Positions 19,141 through 28,473 of a stretch of 64,000 bases of DNA are shown piece by piece. Source of the stretch: an uncultured Clostridia bacterium (GTDB taxonomy: Bacteria; Bacillota; Clostridia; Christensenellales; Aristaeellaceae); assembly GCA_934636425.1 (NCBI GenBank), contig CAKUAV010000001.1:26264-90263 (forward strand), in the 5' to 3' direction. A model generated the notes under the pieces. It saw only the letters and a list, made by a program, of their open reading frames with translations, searched no databases and had not been told where the DNA came from. Positions within the stretch are counted from its first letter, which is position 1; every line of letters begins with the position of its first letter. The translations under genes and the position numbers were made by a program.

Positions 19141-20553
19141 TCAGCCCTGTCCGCCCACCAGCTCGACCGCCTCGGCCAGACATTTCGCCGCCAGCGTCGC
19201 GGCCAGATCGCCGCCCGCGCCGGCCTGCTCCAGCACCACGGCCACCGCGTAGGGGCAGCTCGCATCCTGAATATAGCCCACGAACCACGCGTTCGTGCTG
19301 ACCGACTTGTCGTTGCTCGTCTCGGCCGAGCCGGTCTTGCCGCACACGGTGTAGCCCGACACGCGCGCCTTTTTGCCGGTGCCGTTCTCGACGGTCTCGC
19401 GCATATACTCGCCCACGATTTTCGCCGTCGCCTCGCTCATGACGCGCTTGTATGCGCCGCCCGACGCGCGCAGCCGCGGTATGCCCGCCGCGCCGGTGAT
19501 CTGCCGAACCAGCTTCGGCTCCATCATCACGCCGCCATTGGCCACGCCGGAGGCGATCATAGCCATGTGCAATGGGGTCACCAGCACGCGGCCCTGCCCC
19601 ACGCCCGACCACGCCAGCTCGTTGACCGAGGAAATGTCTCCGGGATAGCTGGAGTTGTACAGCACCAGATCAGAGAAGGAAAAATTGTCGTTGAAGCCGA
19701 AATTCTCGGCGACCGACTGCATATTGCTCTTGCCCAGCTCATAGCTCAGCTCGGCGAATGTCACGTTGCAGCTCTGCGCAAAGGCCGATTTGAGATCAAT
19801 TTCGCCGTGCGCCTTTCGGCCGCTCAGGCAGGTGACCGCCCCGCCGCCGAAATCCTGAGAGCCGGTGCAGACGAACGTGCGGTTGAGCAGCCCGGGCAGA
19901 TTGTCCAGCGCCGCGGTCAGCGTCACGATCTTGAACACCGAGCCGGGGGTATAGAGCCCCTGCAGGCAGCGGTTGAGATACGCCGTGTCGGCCACGCTCG
20001 TGCCCAGCCCCGCCGGATCGTATTCGGGCATGGACACCATGGCGAGAACCTCGCCGGTCTTGTAGTTCATGACAACCGCAGCGCCGTTATAGCCCGAGGG
20101 GAAGGAGCGCGCGATCACGCCCGAGAGCTGCGCGTCTATTGTCAGCTGAATGTCGTCGCCGCGCGTGGTCTCTCCGCTCAGCCACGACCACGTGCGGTCT
20201 ATGATCGAGCCGGACATACCCACCAGCGCACTGGCGAAGAATGTCTGCACGCCCGTGCCGGACATGCTCATTGTGTCGCCCACAGTCTGCGAGACGGCGA
20301 GGCGGATCGACATGTCGGAGGAATACTGCCGCTCGCCCGCCGCGTCCGTATAGGCCAGCACATAGCCGTCGCGGTCGGTGATCGAGCCCATGGCGACGGT
20401 CTTTTTCGCGTTGTTGAGGCGCGTGTTGTAGCCGCTCATCGCCCAGCGCGAGCCCTGCGTGAACGCCGTATAGCCGAACCAGCCGCCGGTGCCTATGAAC
20501 AGGCACAGTATCAGCGTGCCGATCAGGCGCATATTTCGTCTGATTTCCTTCAT
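19141..20553 (-). CDS. Class B penicillin-binding protein (PbpA-type transpeptidase)
   Basis: A 470-residue peptidoglycan transpeptidase with one N-terminal membrane anchor (about 10-30), a short dimerisation-type region and the catalytic domain. The active-site motifs are STPGSVFK-type SxxK (TPGSVFKIVT), SCN (SxN) and CGKTGSAE (KTG). It acts outside the membrane with the SEDS polymerase encoded immediately upstream, with which its gene overlaps by 4 bp. It lacks PASTA repeats and is short, like mycobacterial PbpA. In Bacillota such FHA-SEDS-PBP sets serve elongation, division or sporulation; which one applies cannot be decided here. Confidence 0.95.
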   Translation of the reverse strand: MKEIRRNMRLIGTLILCLFIGTGGWFGYTAFTQGSRWAMSGYNTRLNNAKKTVAMGSITDRDGYVLAYTDAAGERQYSSDMSIRLAVSQTVGDTMSMSGTGVQTFFASALVGMSGSIIDRTWSWLSGETTRGDDIQLTIDAQLSGVIARSFPSGYNGAAVVMNYKTGEVLAMVSMPEYDPAGLGTSVADTAYLNRCLQGLYTPGSVFKIVTLTAALDNLPGLLNRTFVCTGSQDFGGGAVTCLSGRKAHGEIDLKSAFAQSCNVTFAELSYELGKSNMQSVAENFGFNDNFSFSDLVLYNSSYPGDISSVNELAWSGVGQGRVLVTPLHMAMIASGVANGGVMMEPKLVRQITGAAGIPRLRASGGAYKRVMSEATAKIVGEYMRETVENGTGKKARVSGYTVCGKTGSAETSNDKSVSTNAWFVGYIQDASCPYAVAVVLEQAGAGGDLAATLAAKCLAEAVELVGGQG

Positions 20554-21851
20554 GCCGCGTCAGCCTCCTGCCTTTCGGCGCGCTCCACGTCGTCGGCGTC
20601 CTGATCGGCGTTGAGCGAGGATATGCCCAGCAAGAGGCCAATCCCGCCCATGCAGCTCACCATGGACGAGCCGCCCGCGGCGATCAGGGGCAGCGTCACG
20701 CCGGTCAGCGGGATCAATCGGATGTTGCCGCCCACGATCAGCAGCGTCTGAAGCCCCAGCATGGTCACAATGCCGAACGCCAGGAGCGCGTGAAAGCCGT
20801 CCCGGCAGCTCATGGCGATCGACACGCCCCGCATCACAATCAGCACATACACGGCCAGAAGGCAGATCGCAAAGAGATAGCCGAACTGCTCGCAGATGGC
20901 CGCGAACACGAAATCCGAATGATACAGCGGAATCACGCGCGGCATGCCCAGCCCCAATCCCATGCCGAACAGCCCGCCGCTGCCTATGGCGATCAGCGAC
21001 TGTATGATCTGATAGCCGCTGTGCTCATAGTCCGCCCAGGGATTGCGCCAGGCGACCACGCGCCGCCGCACGTGCGCGAACATATAATACGCCCCGACCG
21101 AGCCCGTCGCGCCCGCAGCCAGACCAAGAAGCGATACAAACGCATTGCTCGTGGCGAGGAAGTACAGTATCACCGTCAGGAAGAAATAGAGCAGCAGCGC
21201 GCCCAGATCGCGCTCGAGCAGCAGTATGCCGCACAACAGCGCGCCGAATATGATCGCCGCGATCTTCATCGCCCGGCTCTGCCGCTCGGACAGGCAGGAG
21301 GCCAGCACAACCGCCAGCGACAGCTTGACAAACTCGGAGGGCTGAACGGTCAGCGAGTTCGGCCTGATCGTGATCCAGTTCTTCGCGCCGTCGTGCCAGT
21401 CGCCGATGAGCAGCGGCAGCGCGATGAAGCCCAGCGAGCAGAACATGAAGAACACCTTCCAGCGCCCCCACTTCTTGAAGTGGCGCATGAACACAATGCC
21501 CGCGAGCATCGCCACAAGCCCCGCGGCGATGTATATCGCCTGATTGCGCGGCGTGATGGGCGAGCGCGCGATGGCGGTGAGCGTGATCACGCTCACAGAG
21601 CAGAGAAACAGCGTGAGCGTCAGTATCAGCGTGTCGATCCTCCAGATTTTGGGCAGCAGCTTGACCAGCAGCACCGTCACGGCGGGCATGATTCCCGCCA
21701 GATACAGCGCCTGCATATCGATCTCGCCGTCCTTTAAGGAGAGCAGCACCATCGCCGAGAGCTGAAACAGCACGATGATGTATAAGAGAAACGACACGTT
21801 CGCGCGCTTGAGCGAGCGGCGCATGGTCTCTACGGATATTCGCTTTGCCAT
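20550..21851 (-). CDS. FtsW/RodA/SpoVE-family SEDS glycosyltransferase
   Basis: A polytopic membrane protein (about 10 segments) of the SEDS family, which polymerises lipid II glycan strands with a partner class B PBP. Signature sequences are the VQPSEFVKLSL region, the periplasmic-loop Asp in ERDLGALLLYF and the ending TGVTLPLIAAGGSSMVSCM. The true start is ATG 21851, with GGGAG 7 nt upstream formed by the last codons of the FHA gene; the longer frame up to 21941 lies inside that gene. It overlaps the PBP gene by ATGA. Confidence 0.95.
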   Translation of the reverse strand: MAKRISVETMRRSLKRANVSFLLYIIVLFQLSAMVLLSLKDGEIDMQALYLAGIMPAVTVLLVKLLPKIWRIDTLILTLTLFLCSVSVITLTAIARSPITPRNQAIYIAAGLVAMLAGIVFMRHFKKWGRWKVFFMFCSLGFIALPLLIGDWHDGAKNWITIRPNSLTVQPSEFVKLSLAVVLASCLSERQSRAMKIAAIIFGALLCGILLLERDLGALLLYFFLTVILYFLATSNAFVSLLGLAAGATGSVGAYYMFAHVRRRVVAWRNPWADYEHSGYQIIQSLIAIGSGGLFGMGLGLGMPRVIPLYHSDFVFAAICEQFGYLFAICLLAVYVLIVMRGVSIAMSCRDGFHALLAFGIVTMLGLQTLLIVGGNIRLIPLTGVTLPLIAAGGSSMVSCMGGIGLLLGISSLNADQDADDVERAERQEADAA

Positions 21852-21855
21852 TTTA

Positions 21856-22413
21856 TTACTCCCATACGTCCTCAAATTCGTCGTCCGAAACATCCTCAGG
21901 CAGCACCTGAGCCACCTTCGGCTGAGCCGCGCCGTTTTCATCGATCGCCGCGTCCTCAGCGTTGAAGAACACCAGCATCATTTTCAGCGCGCCGATTTCC
22001 AGCGTGTCGCCGTCGCGCAGTATGCACTCGCCCGCCTTGCTGACCGGGGATGTGAAGGGCGCGCCGTCGATGGCGTGCAGCACCATCTCGCCTGGGCGAT
22101 AGGTCATGAATATATGCCGCTTTCTCACCGCGCGCGAGTGTATGCGCACGTCGGCCGTGCGGCCTGAGCCTATGACCGCCTCCGCGCCGAACTGATAGCA
22201 TTCGGGCTTTTTGTTCTTCTTTTTCTTCGCGCCGTCGTCCAGCAGCACCAGCTCGCCCACGCAGCCCGCGCCGTGAGCCTGATAGCGCAGTATCCGCGCG
22301 CGCCGGTTGTCCGTGACGCACGCCCGCCAGCCGTAAAACGCCACCAGCACCGCCAGAAGCGCGAACCAGTAGCGCGCCGCATAGGCGATCAGCTCGTATA
22401 AATCCCCGCTCAT
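21856..22413 (-). CDS. FHA-domain membrane protein
   Basis: A 185-residue protein with one N-terminal membrane segment (RYWFALLAVLVAFYGW), a basic linker (KKKKNKK) and a cytoplasmic FHA domain. The phosphothreonine-binding core is visible: IGSGRTADVRIHSRAVRKRHI (Gly-Arg, Ser and His positions). FHA proteins recognise Ser/Thr-phosphorylated partners, and in Gram-positives an FHA gene commonly precedes ftsW/pbpA, linking wall synthesis to a PrkC-type kinase. No kinase or phosphatase gene lies in this window. The start ATG has GGGAGGTGA 7 nt upstream. It is the first gene of a run reaching to the dipeptidase. Confidence 0.92.
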   Translation of the reverse strand: MSGDLYELIAYAARYWFALLAVLVAFYGWRACVTDNRRARILRYQAHGAGCVGELVLLDDGAKKKKNKKPECYQFGAEAVIGSGRTADVRIHSRAVRKRHIFMTYRPGEMVLHAIDGAPFTSPVSKAGECILRDGDTLEIGALKMMLVFFNAEDAAIDENGAAQPKVAQVLPEDVSDDEFEDVWE

Positions 22414-22680
22414 ATCCGCTCACCTCCCGCCGCGCCCACGGGCGCGTTCGTCAAAAAAGCGTTTTCCGCTCTGTTCCAGGATATATTCAGCCGCGGCCGG
22501 CATTTCAGCGCCGCGAAGGGCCGCAGGCATCCCGCCGCGCCCTGCTTTAATTGGACAGCCCCGCGCGCACGGTTTGTTCCCGCGCACGGACATGATTCCA
22601 TAGTATTTAGCATAGCACAGCAGTATGTCCTCAATGTTAAAAATCGCGTTCCCCGCGCCGCTTCGTTCAATTTTTTGCAT
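22414..22680. other. Intergenic region upstream of the FHA gene
   Basis: This stretch should hold the promoter of the FHA-ftsW-pbpA run, but I found only weak candidates (a minus-strand TATGCT near 22612). Open frames here lack ribosome binding sites and recognisable motifs and are not called. Confidence 0.4.
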
Positions 22681-22722
22681 GAAAACGCCCGCCAGAGCGC
22701 ATAAAGAGCCTTGGCGGGCGTA
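22681..22722 (-). terminator. Rho-independent terminator of the heparinase-family gene
   Basis: On the minus strand ACGCCCGCCA pairs perfectly with TGGCGGGCGT (17-nt loop) and is followed by TTTC. It lies 14 bp past the stop of the heparinase-like gene. Confidence 0.8.
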
Positions 22723-22735
22723 TCGTTATGCGGTT

Positions 22736-25009
22736 TTACTTTTTGACGAGCGTCAATCGGGTGGTCAGTTTATGCGCCTTATTCGCCGCGCTGCGCAGCG
22801 CAATGCGGTTGACCGCCCGCTCTGTGCTGTCCACGCCGAACGGCGCGCAGACGACCTCCGGCCGCCAGCCCACAGCCTCTATGAGGAGATCGGCCTTCTC
22901 GCCATGGATTACCGCGCCGTTTTCCATGCGCTCGCAGGGACAAAGCGTATGAAACAGCACGTCGGCGGGCGCGTCCTCGCTCAGGAGCAGCTCGTCCGCA
23001 ATCGTGAATATCTCGGGAACGCCGCTCTCGACTTTGCGAATATCCCTGAGTATGCGCCCATCGTTCCACGCTCTGGTCACATCGCCCTCCGCCGCGAACG
23101 CGCCGTTTTCATACTGTGCGCTCACGAGGCGCGCGCCGTCGCGCGTGGGCTTCTGGCGGGGCCGCGCGCCGCTCAGCGCGGGCATGAGCAGATTGTGGTA
23201 TTCGGGCATGCCGCACAGAAGCGAATCCGAATGCGCGTAGTCCAGCACGCCGCGATCGATCAGCAGCTCCTCGCCCGCCGCCTCCAGCACGACGCTGCCC
23301 TTGTCCATGTGATAGTGCCCCACGTCGGCCAGCCCGGTGAAAAAGCTCAGGCTGGTGCGGCCGAAATCATCGCTCCTTCGGATGATGCGCGTCTGCCCGA
23401 TGTCCGGGAAGTCGAAGAAGCCCTCCTGAACGAACGGCTCGGGCGCGGGCAGGCTGTCGGGCATGATGATGAACAGATAGGGCGTGCCCGATGTGTGCTG
23501 AAGGTTGATCGCGGCCAGACGCAGATAAGTCTGATCGCCGGTGAGGGCATAGAACGAAGCCATGAGATCGGCGGAATAGCGCGTGCCCTGATGCGCGTCG
23601 TTCAGGCTGATGGCCGCCGCGCCGTCGCCGGTGTCCGAGAGCAGCGAGAGCGCATAGCGGCCGGTCTTCTCCAGCGCGGGCGTGAGCATGCTGCCGAACG
23701 GCTTTTTGTGGAAGCGGGAGAGCAGATAGAGTATCGGCATGACCTGGCCGAACGTGTAGCTCCAGTAGGACGGGCCCTCGGGCGTGCCGCCGTCGGCCAT
23801 GATGTAATTGCCGATCATTTCCTTCAGATCGCGCTCGGCCTCGAGCACCTGCGCGCCGTAGCGGGGATAGAAGTGCGCGCACGCCATCAGGCCGAACACG
23901 CGGCCGCTGCTGAACACGATGCCCTGATTCATGCCGCGGATGTACTCCTGCCGCTTGAAATCGGACTCAATGCGGGGCAGCCCCTTCATGGCGATCGCGT
24001 CCACCAGAATCTCGCGGGCATAGGGGGTCAAAAAGCCGCCCGCCCAGTCGAGCACCTGCGCGCAGCCGCGGCAGTACACCTCCTCCGTAAAGGAGCGGTG
24101 GTGCCAGCCGCAGCCGGGCAGCGCGCCCATAATGCTCTCCGTCCAGTATTCGCAGTGGGCGGCGCTCAGCGCCATGCGTACGGCCATTTTCATCATGTCG
24201 GCGCGCTTTTCGATCAGTCCGGCGAATGCCAGCGCGCCCATCTGATAGGATGTGTCCTTCTTTCCCATGTCGCGCTTGCCCGTCCAGCGGCTGTCGGGAT
24301 GCGGAATGTAGGTGCCGATGTCCTTTTCCGGCTCCCATGCAAGGTATTCCTCGGTCTTTTTGAGGAACGCGTCGTAGAGCGGCTTGAGCGCGCCGGCATG
24401 AACGCGCGCGCGGAGCGCTTCCACATCCTCCCTGCCGAACATGATGCCGATCTGCGGCTCAAATGCACCCTCCTCGACCAGCATATCCGGCCAGTCGGGC
24501 GTAAAGACGCTCTTGCGCGCTTCCATTTCGGCCTGCCGCCGCGCGTTTGAAAGCCCCAGCCAGAGATACTGCGCGCCGCAGTCCTTCTCGCCGTCGCTCT
24601 CGAGCATGAGCGTGAGCGCCTCGAGCCTGCGGCCATGGATGGGATAATCGCGCTCCACCGTCGCGTCCGGGCCGCTTTCGCGGTCGCAAAGCGTCGTCCA
24701 CGCGCCGTCGATCTTGGCGCGTATGGTCTGACAGACGCAGGCCGCCGCCGTGCCGAACACGCGGAATATGTCGAAATCGGAAATGTCCAGATCGCACGCG
24801 CGCGTCATTTCCACGCTGCGCCTTGCCCCGGCGTGCATGAACACGCGCACGCCGCACCAGTCCTGCTCGGCGGTCACCGCGTCGGGATCGGAGCGCTTTA
24901 TGTCGTAATGGATCAATTGCGAGATTCTGTTGTGCGGGCGGCTGCTGTCGCTGCCGTCGAAAAAGGGCTCGATGATGGCCTCGGCATAGTTGATTCTCTG
25001 AAGTCTCAT
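22736..25009 (-). CDS. Heparinase II/III-family polysaccharide lyase-like protein
   Basis: A 757-residue protein with the alpha-toroid plus beta-sandwich layout of heparinase II/III-type lyases, which cleave uronic-acid-containing polysaccharides by beta-elimination. The middle part (about 250-480) is helical, with NQGIVFSSG and GGTPEGPSYWSYTFGQ, the region that supplies the catalytic Tyr. The beta domain starts near HYHMDKGSVVLEAAGEELLIDRG, the usual metal/His segment. There is no signal peptide, so it acts inside the cell on oligosaccharides or is exported another way. It is a single gene between its own promoter and terminator. Substrate is unknown. Confidence 0.85.
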   Translation of the reverse strand: MRLQRINYAEAIIEPFFDGSDSSRPHNRISQLIHYDIKRSDPDAVTAEQDWCGVRVFMHAGARRSVEMTRACDLDISDFDIFRVFGTAAACVCQTIRAKIDGAWTTLCDRESGPDATVERDYPIHGRRLEALTLMLESDGEKDCGAQYLWLGLSNARRQAEMEARKSVFTPDWPDMLVEEGAFEPQIGIMFGREDVEALRARVHAGALKPLYDAFLKKTEEYLAWEPEKDIGTYIPHPDSRWTGKRDMGKKDTSYQMGALAFAGLIEKRADMMKMAVRMALSAAHCEYWTESIMGALPGCGWHHRSFTEEVYCRGCAQVLDWAGGFLTPYAREILVDAIAMKGLPRIESDFKRQEYIRGMNQGIVFSSGRVFGLMACAHFYPRYGAQVLEAERDLKEMIGNYIMADGGTPEGPSYWSYTFGQVMPILYLLSRFHKKPFGSMLTPALEKTGRYALSLLSDTGDGAAAISLNDAHQGTRYSADLMASFYALTGDQTYLRLAAINLQHTSGTPYLFIIMPDSLPAPEPFVQEGFFDFPDIGQTRIIRRSDDFGRTSLSFFTGLADVGHYHMDKGSVVLEAAGEELLIDRGVLDYAHSDSLLCGMPEYHNLLMPALSGARPRQKPTRDGARLVSAQYENGAFAAEGDVTRAWNDGRILRDIRKVESGVPEIFTIADELLLSEDAPADVLFHTLCPCERMENGAVIHGEKADLLIEAVGWRPEVVCAPFGVDSTERAVNRIALRSAANKAHKLTTRLTLVKK

Positions 25010-25087
25010 GTCTGTTTCCGCCTTTCCGCGCCCTCCTCATGGCGGCGCGCTTTCATATCGCATGGGCAGTATCCAGAATCCGGCATT

Positions 25088-25116
25088 ATTATATCACGCA
25101 AAGAATGGGATTTCAA
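25088..25116 (-). promoter_or_regulatory. Sigma-A promoter of the heparinase-family gene
   Basis: On the minus strand TTGAAA (25111-25116) and TATAAT (25088-25093) are 17 bp apart, about 80 bp upstream of the start at 25009. A very good match to consensus. Confidence 0.85.
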
Positions 25117-25149
25117 CTCGAAATTATCTCAAAAAATTTACGATTGGCC

Positions 25150-25179
25150 TGTACAGACCGCCTCATGCCATGCTATAAT
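25150..25179 (+). promoter_or_regulatory. Candidate promoter of the CNNM/CorC-type gene
   Basis: TATAAT (25174-25179) with TGTACA (25150-25155) 18 bp upstream, about 44 bp before the start codon. The -35 box is weak. Confidence 0.55.
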
Positions 25180-25222
25180 AAACTGTATTATTTTATACGA
25201 CCGAACTTTAGGAGGAATGATC

Positions 25223-26641
25223 TTGGATGCCGTTCCCTTGTGGCCGACGCTGATCTGGCCGCTCTGTCTGATTGCGCTCACGCTGCTGCTGACTCTGATG
25301 GAAACCGCCGCCGATTCGCTCAGCGAAGCCCGGCTTGAACATTTGGCCGACGAGGGAGAGAGCAAGGCGCGCTCCATACTCAAGCGGCTGGACGACTGCG
25401 CGGGTCTCGGCGAGGGCATACAGTGCGCCCGCCACATGACGCTGCTGCTGCTGGGCTTCCTCAGCGGCATGTACATGAGCCGCCCGCTCTCGAACGCGCT
25501 GATCGCGCTGCCCGCCATGAAGGGCGCGCCCGATGCGCTGATCCACGCGCTGTGCCTGATCGTCGTGCTGATCGTGCTCTACACGCTCGTGCGGCTGATC
25601 TGCATCGAGTGGGCGCGCCGCATCGCCAATATGCACGTCGATGCGCTGATTCTCTCGCTGTTTGAGCCGATGATGTTCGTGCGCCGGCTGTTTCGGCCGA
25701 TGACCGCGCTCACCGGCGCCGCGGCCGGACTGCTGATCCGCATGAGCGGCGCCGATCCCAGACGGGCGGAGGAGAACGTCACTGAGGACGAAATCCTCGC
25801 CATGGTGGATATGGGCGAGGAAAAGGGCGCGATCGAGAGCAGCGAAAAGGAGCTGATCGAAAACGTCCTCGAGTTCAACAACACCACCGCCGAGGACTGC
25901 ATGATCCACCGCACCGACGTGACCGCCGTGGACGTGGACACCAGCGAGGAGGAATTCGTCGATCTGGTGCGCGAAACCGGCTTTTCGCGATTCCCTGTGT
26001 ACGAGGACGACATCGACTCCATCATCGGCATACTGACCACGCGCGACTATCTGCTCAACGCGCGCCGTCCCCAGGGCGAGCGCAAGACCATACGCGAGCT
26101 GCTGCGCCCGGCCTACTTCATCCCCGAATCGGTGCGCGCCGACGTGCTCTTCCGCGAAATGCAGAGCCGCAAGAGCCACATGGCCATCGTCGTGGACGAA
26201 TACGGCGGCACAAGCGGACTGATCACGCTCGAGGATCTGCTCGAGGAGCTGGTGGGCAACATCTACGACGAGTTCGACCCGCAGGCCAAGGCCGACATCA
26301 TTCCCCAGAGCGACGGCACATGGCGCGTCAACGGCTCGGTCGAGCTGGAGCGGCTGTGCGAGACCATCGGCATCGAGGAGATCGAATCGGACGAATTCGA
26401 CACGCTGGGCGGGCTGATCTTCAGCCAGCTGACCGCCATCCCCGAGGACGGCAGCCATCCCGAGGTGGACTGCTTCGGGCTGCATATCCGCGTGGAGGAG
26501 CTGACCGATCACCGCGTCGAATGGGCGACCGTCTCCCGGCTGGAGGAAGACCCGGACGAGGACGACGAGAAAGACGAAAAAAGCGATAAGCCCGAGAAGA
26601 AAACCGACAAAAAGCCTGAAAAGAACAAAAAGGACGAATGA
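25223..26641 (+). CDS. CNNM/CorC (HlyC)-type membrane protein with CBS domains
   Basis: An integral membrane protein of the former 'hemolysin' family, now linked to Mg2+ or other ion transport. It has an N-terminal DUF21 membrane domain of about four segments (residues 5 to about 180), two CBS domains (about 205-330; VDTSEEEFVDLVRETGFSRFP, IVVDEYGGTSGLITLEDLLEELVG) and a C-terminal CorC/HlyC domain ending in a highly charged Asp/Glu/Lys tail. GGAGG at 25211-25215 is 7 nt from TTG 25223 but only 1 nt from ATG 25217, so I prefer the TTG start. It is a monocistronic gene with its own terminator. Confidence 0.93.
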   Translation: MDAVPLWPTLIWPLCLIALTLLLTLMETAADSLSEARLEHLADEGESKARSILKRLDDCAGLGEGIQCARHMTLLLLGFLSGMYMSRPLSNALIALPAMKGAPDALIHALCLIVVLIVLYTLVRLICIEWARRIANMHVDALILSLFEPMMFVRRLFRPMTALTGAAAGLLIRMSGADPRRAEENVTEDEILAMVDMGEEKGAIESSEKELIENVLEFNNTTAEDCMIHRTDVTAVDVDTSEEEFVDLVRETGFSRFPVYEDDIDSIIGILTTRDYLLNARRPQGERKTIRELLRPAYFIPESVRADVLFREMQSRKSHMAIVVDEYGGTSGLITLEDLLEELVGNIYDEFDPQAKADIIPQSDGTWRVNGSVELERLCETIGIEEIESDEFDTLGGLIFSQLTAIPEDGSHPEVDCFGLHIRVEELTDHRVEWATVSRLEEDPDEDDEKDEKSDKPEKKTDKKPEKNKKDE

Positions 26642-26647
26642 TCCGTT

Positions 26648-26683
26648 ATCCCGCCTGACGAGCGCGCCGGGCGGGATTTTTTT
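26648..26683 (+). terminator. Rho-independent terminator of the CNNM-type gene
   Basis: ATCCCGCC pairs with GGCGGGAT and is followed by TTTTTTT, 7 bp after the stop codon. Confidence 0.9.
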
Positions 26684-26869
26684 ATTGCGCCCGTGCCCTC
26701 GGCGTGGTATGATAGGGACGATTCAAACGCTCGCCCTCATCCCCTGCGCAGAACGGCGCCGGTTTTGCCGCGTCCCGCGAGGGAAAGGCCGCGCCGCGGA
26801 CAGCCCGCAAAATCGGAATGCGCGGCGCTCGAATCTCCAGTGGCCGGCGCGTTTTTCTGTGAAAAGCAA

Positions 26870-27160
26870 AGCCGCGTCTCACCGCGGCACAGACTGCCGA
26901 AAAACCTTCGAAGAACTGAGCGGATCGAAACCCTCTCGAATTTTCAATCGTACCCGGCGGCGTGTACGGGGAATGCAGGACGATTTTTGAGGCGGAAACT
27001 CCCATTTCCAGAGTAAAAACTGGAGAGAGGGGGCACGGCAGGGAGCTTGCATACCCCTTCACCAGCTTGTTAAGACATTTTTTGTCTGAGCCGCGTCTCA
27101 CCGCGGCAAGTCGCCCGTTCAGCAGCGCCGAATCCGAGAAAAGGCGTTTCAATCACCGTT
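26870..27160 (+). repeat. Dispersed intergenic repeat, copy A (related copy at about 33.1-33.3 kb)
   Basis: Within the 585-bp gap before the SGNH gene. From about 26933 the plus strand reads CTCTCGAATTTTCAATCGTA followed by CCCGGCGGCGTG, closely matching the minus strand at 33.27 kb. In the shared frame both give EF..VPGGVYG and a later LFLS/FLS..AA.R segment. Copy A has about 65 extra bases in the middle. A second small repeat, GCCGCGTCTCACCGCGGCA, occurs twice (about 26872 and 27092), each a GCCGCG/CGCGGC hairpin. No intact gene is supported; the rest of the gap (26684-26870) shows nothing recognisable. Confidence 0.6.
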
Positions 27161-27226
27161 CCGACTGTGTTTCAAACCTGCGCTTTATCGGCGCAGACTT
27201 TTCTTCACACGAAAGGAGAGCACATC

Positions 27227-28306
27227 ATGAGAGACTGCACACAGTATATCCATGCCCGCCGCCCGCTCTATCACACCGCCGAGGCCATCCGCCGCGGCCA
27301 CATCACAATCGGCTTCATCGGCGGCTCTATCACCGAGCCGGTCGCCGACGGCCGCCGCTGGAGCGGCAAGATCATAGACTGGTTCGTCGCCGAATTCCCC
27401 GGCCTGATCGTCGATGAGGAAAACGCCGCCAAGGGCGCGACCGGCTCGCTCAACGCCATACTGCGCGTCGAGGACGACATACTCGCCTATGGCTGCGATC
27501 TGGTCTTTGTCGAGACGGCGGTCAACGACGGCGAAAGGGCGTGGGGCGCGTGCCGCGAGGGCATACTGCGCAAGCTGATGAAGGACGACGTGTGCGACGT
27601 CGTATTGACCTACACCTACTCTCAGGCCATGTACGAGACGATGCTCGCCGGCAATCTGCCCCAGACCATACTCGACTGGGAGGAGCTGGCCGAGCACTAT
27701 CAGCTCAGCAGCGTCCACATGGCGCGCTACACATTCGATCTGGTGATGGACGGCTTTCTGCGCTGGGACGAATGGCTGCCCGACACGCTGCACCCCGATC
27801 ACGCCGGCAGCCGTCTGTACGCCGAGCCGGTCTGCCGCCTTATTCGCCGCGAGATCGATACCGCGCGGCCCGTCAGCATACCGCTCCCCGCGCCGCTGCA
27901 CGCCGACAACTGGGAGAACGTCCACCTCCTGTCGTTTGAGCAGGTGGAGCGCATCGGCGCGTGGCGGCAGACCCACGAGCGCCGCCTGCCCTCGGTGCAT
28001 CATATGCTCTGCACATCCTCGATGACCGCCAGCCTGCGCTTTGAGTTCGAGGGCACAGGGCTGCTTCTTCACCTGCTCAGCGGCGGCCTGTTTTCAGCCT
28101 ACAAGATCCGCATCGACGACGGCGAATGGATCGTCAAGAACGATCCTCTGCCCGAGTGGGGCATGAATGCCACCGACTGGCTGCGCGAGGATATGCCCGT
28201 CTGCGGCCTGCCCGCCGGCCGCCACACAGCGGTCATTGCGCCGCTGTTCGCCGTGGGCGGCCGCGCGACCCGCTTCCAGCTGGGCATGATCGGCGTGATC
28301 TGCTAA
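27227..28306 (+). CDS. SGNH/GDSL-family hydrolase with C-terminal beta domain
   Basis: A 359-residue esterase-like protein. Block I is GFIGGSITEPVADG with the nucleophile Ser; the Gly and Asn of blocks II and III appear as the GATGSLN and FVETAVNDG regions; the Asp-x-x-His pair is in PDTLHPDH. SGNH hydrolases commonly remove acetyl or other acyl groups from carbohydrates. Residues about 230-359 form a beta-rich extension (LLLHLLSGGLFSAYKIRIDDG), as seen in carbohydrate esterases. No signal peptide is present, so it probably acts in the cytoplasm. ATG 27227 has AAGGAGAG 7-8 nt upstream. It stands near other glycan-degrading genes. Confidence 0.88.
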   Translation: MRDCTQYIHARRPLYHTAEAIRRGHITIGFIGGSITEPVADGRRWSGKIIDWFVAEFPGLIVDEENAAKGATGSLNAILRVEDDILAYGCDLVFVETAVNDGERAWGACREGILRKLMKDDVCDVVLTYTYSQAMYETMLAGNLPQTILDWEELAEHYQLSSVHMARYTFDLVMDGFLRWDEWLPDTLHPDHAGSRLYAEPVCRLIRREIDTARPVSIPLPAPLHADNWENVHLLSFEQVERIGAWRQTHERRLPSVHHMLCTSSMTASLRFEFEGTGLLLHLLSGGLFSAYKIRIDDGEWIVKNDPLPEWGMNATDWLREDMPVCGLPAGRHTAVIAPLFAVGGRATRFQLGMIGVIC

Positions 28307-28318
28307 AATATACAGTTC

Positions 28319-28354
28319 AGCGCCCCGCAGAGGTGATTTTCCTCCGCGGGGCGC
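28319..28354 (+). terminator. Hairpin after the SGNH hydrolase gene
   Basis: AGCGCCCCGC pairs perfectly with GCGGGGCGCT; it is followed by CTCTCTCTAT, a poor T-run. Confidence 0.6.
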
Positions 28355-28415
28355 TCTCTCTATACGCGCCGCCTGCAAGGACGTTCGGCGCTTTGTCCGC
28401 GTCCCGCCGCGCAGT

Positions 28416-28458
28416 CAAAAAGCATGACCCTCCCCATGCGGGGGAGTCATGCTTTTCC
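28416..28458 (-). terminator. Bidirectional terminator between SGNH and GH99-like genes
   Basis: A long stem, AAAGCATGACTCCCC with GGGGAGGGTCATGCTTT, flanked by A and T runs on both sides. It ends the GH99-like gene on the minus strand (TTTTTGAC follows) and may also stop plus-strand transcripts. Confidence 0.85.
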
Positions 28459-28473
28459 TATAGACCGCGCGCG

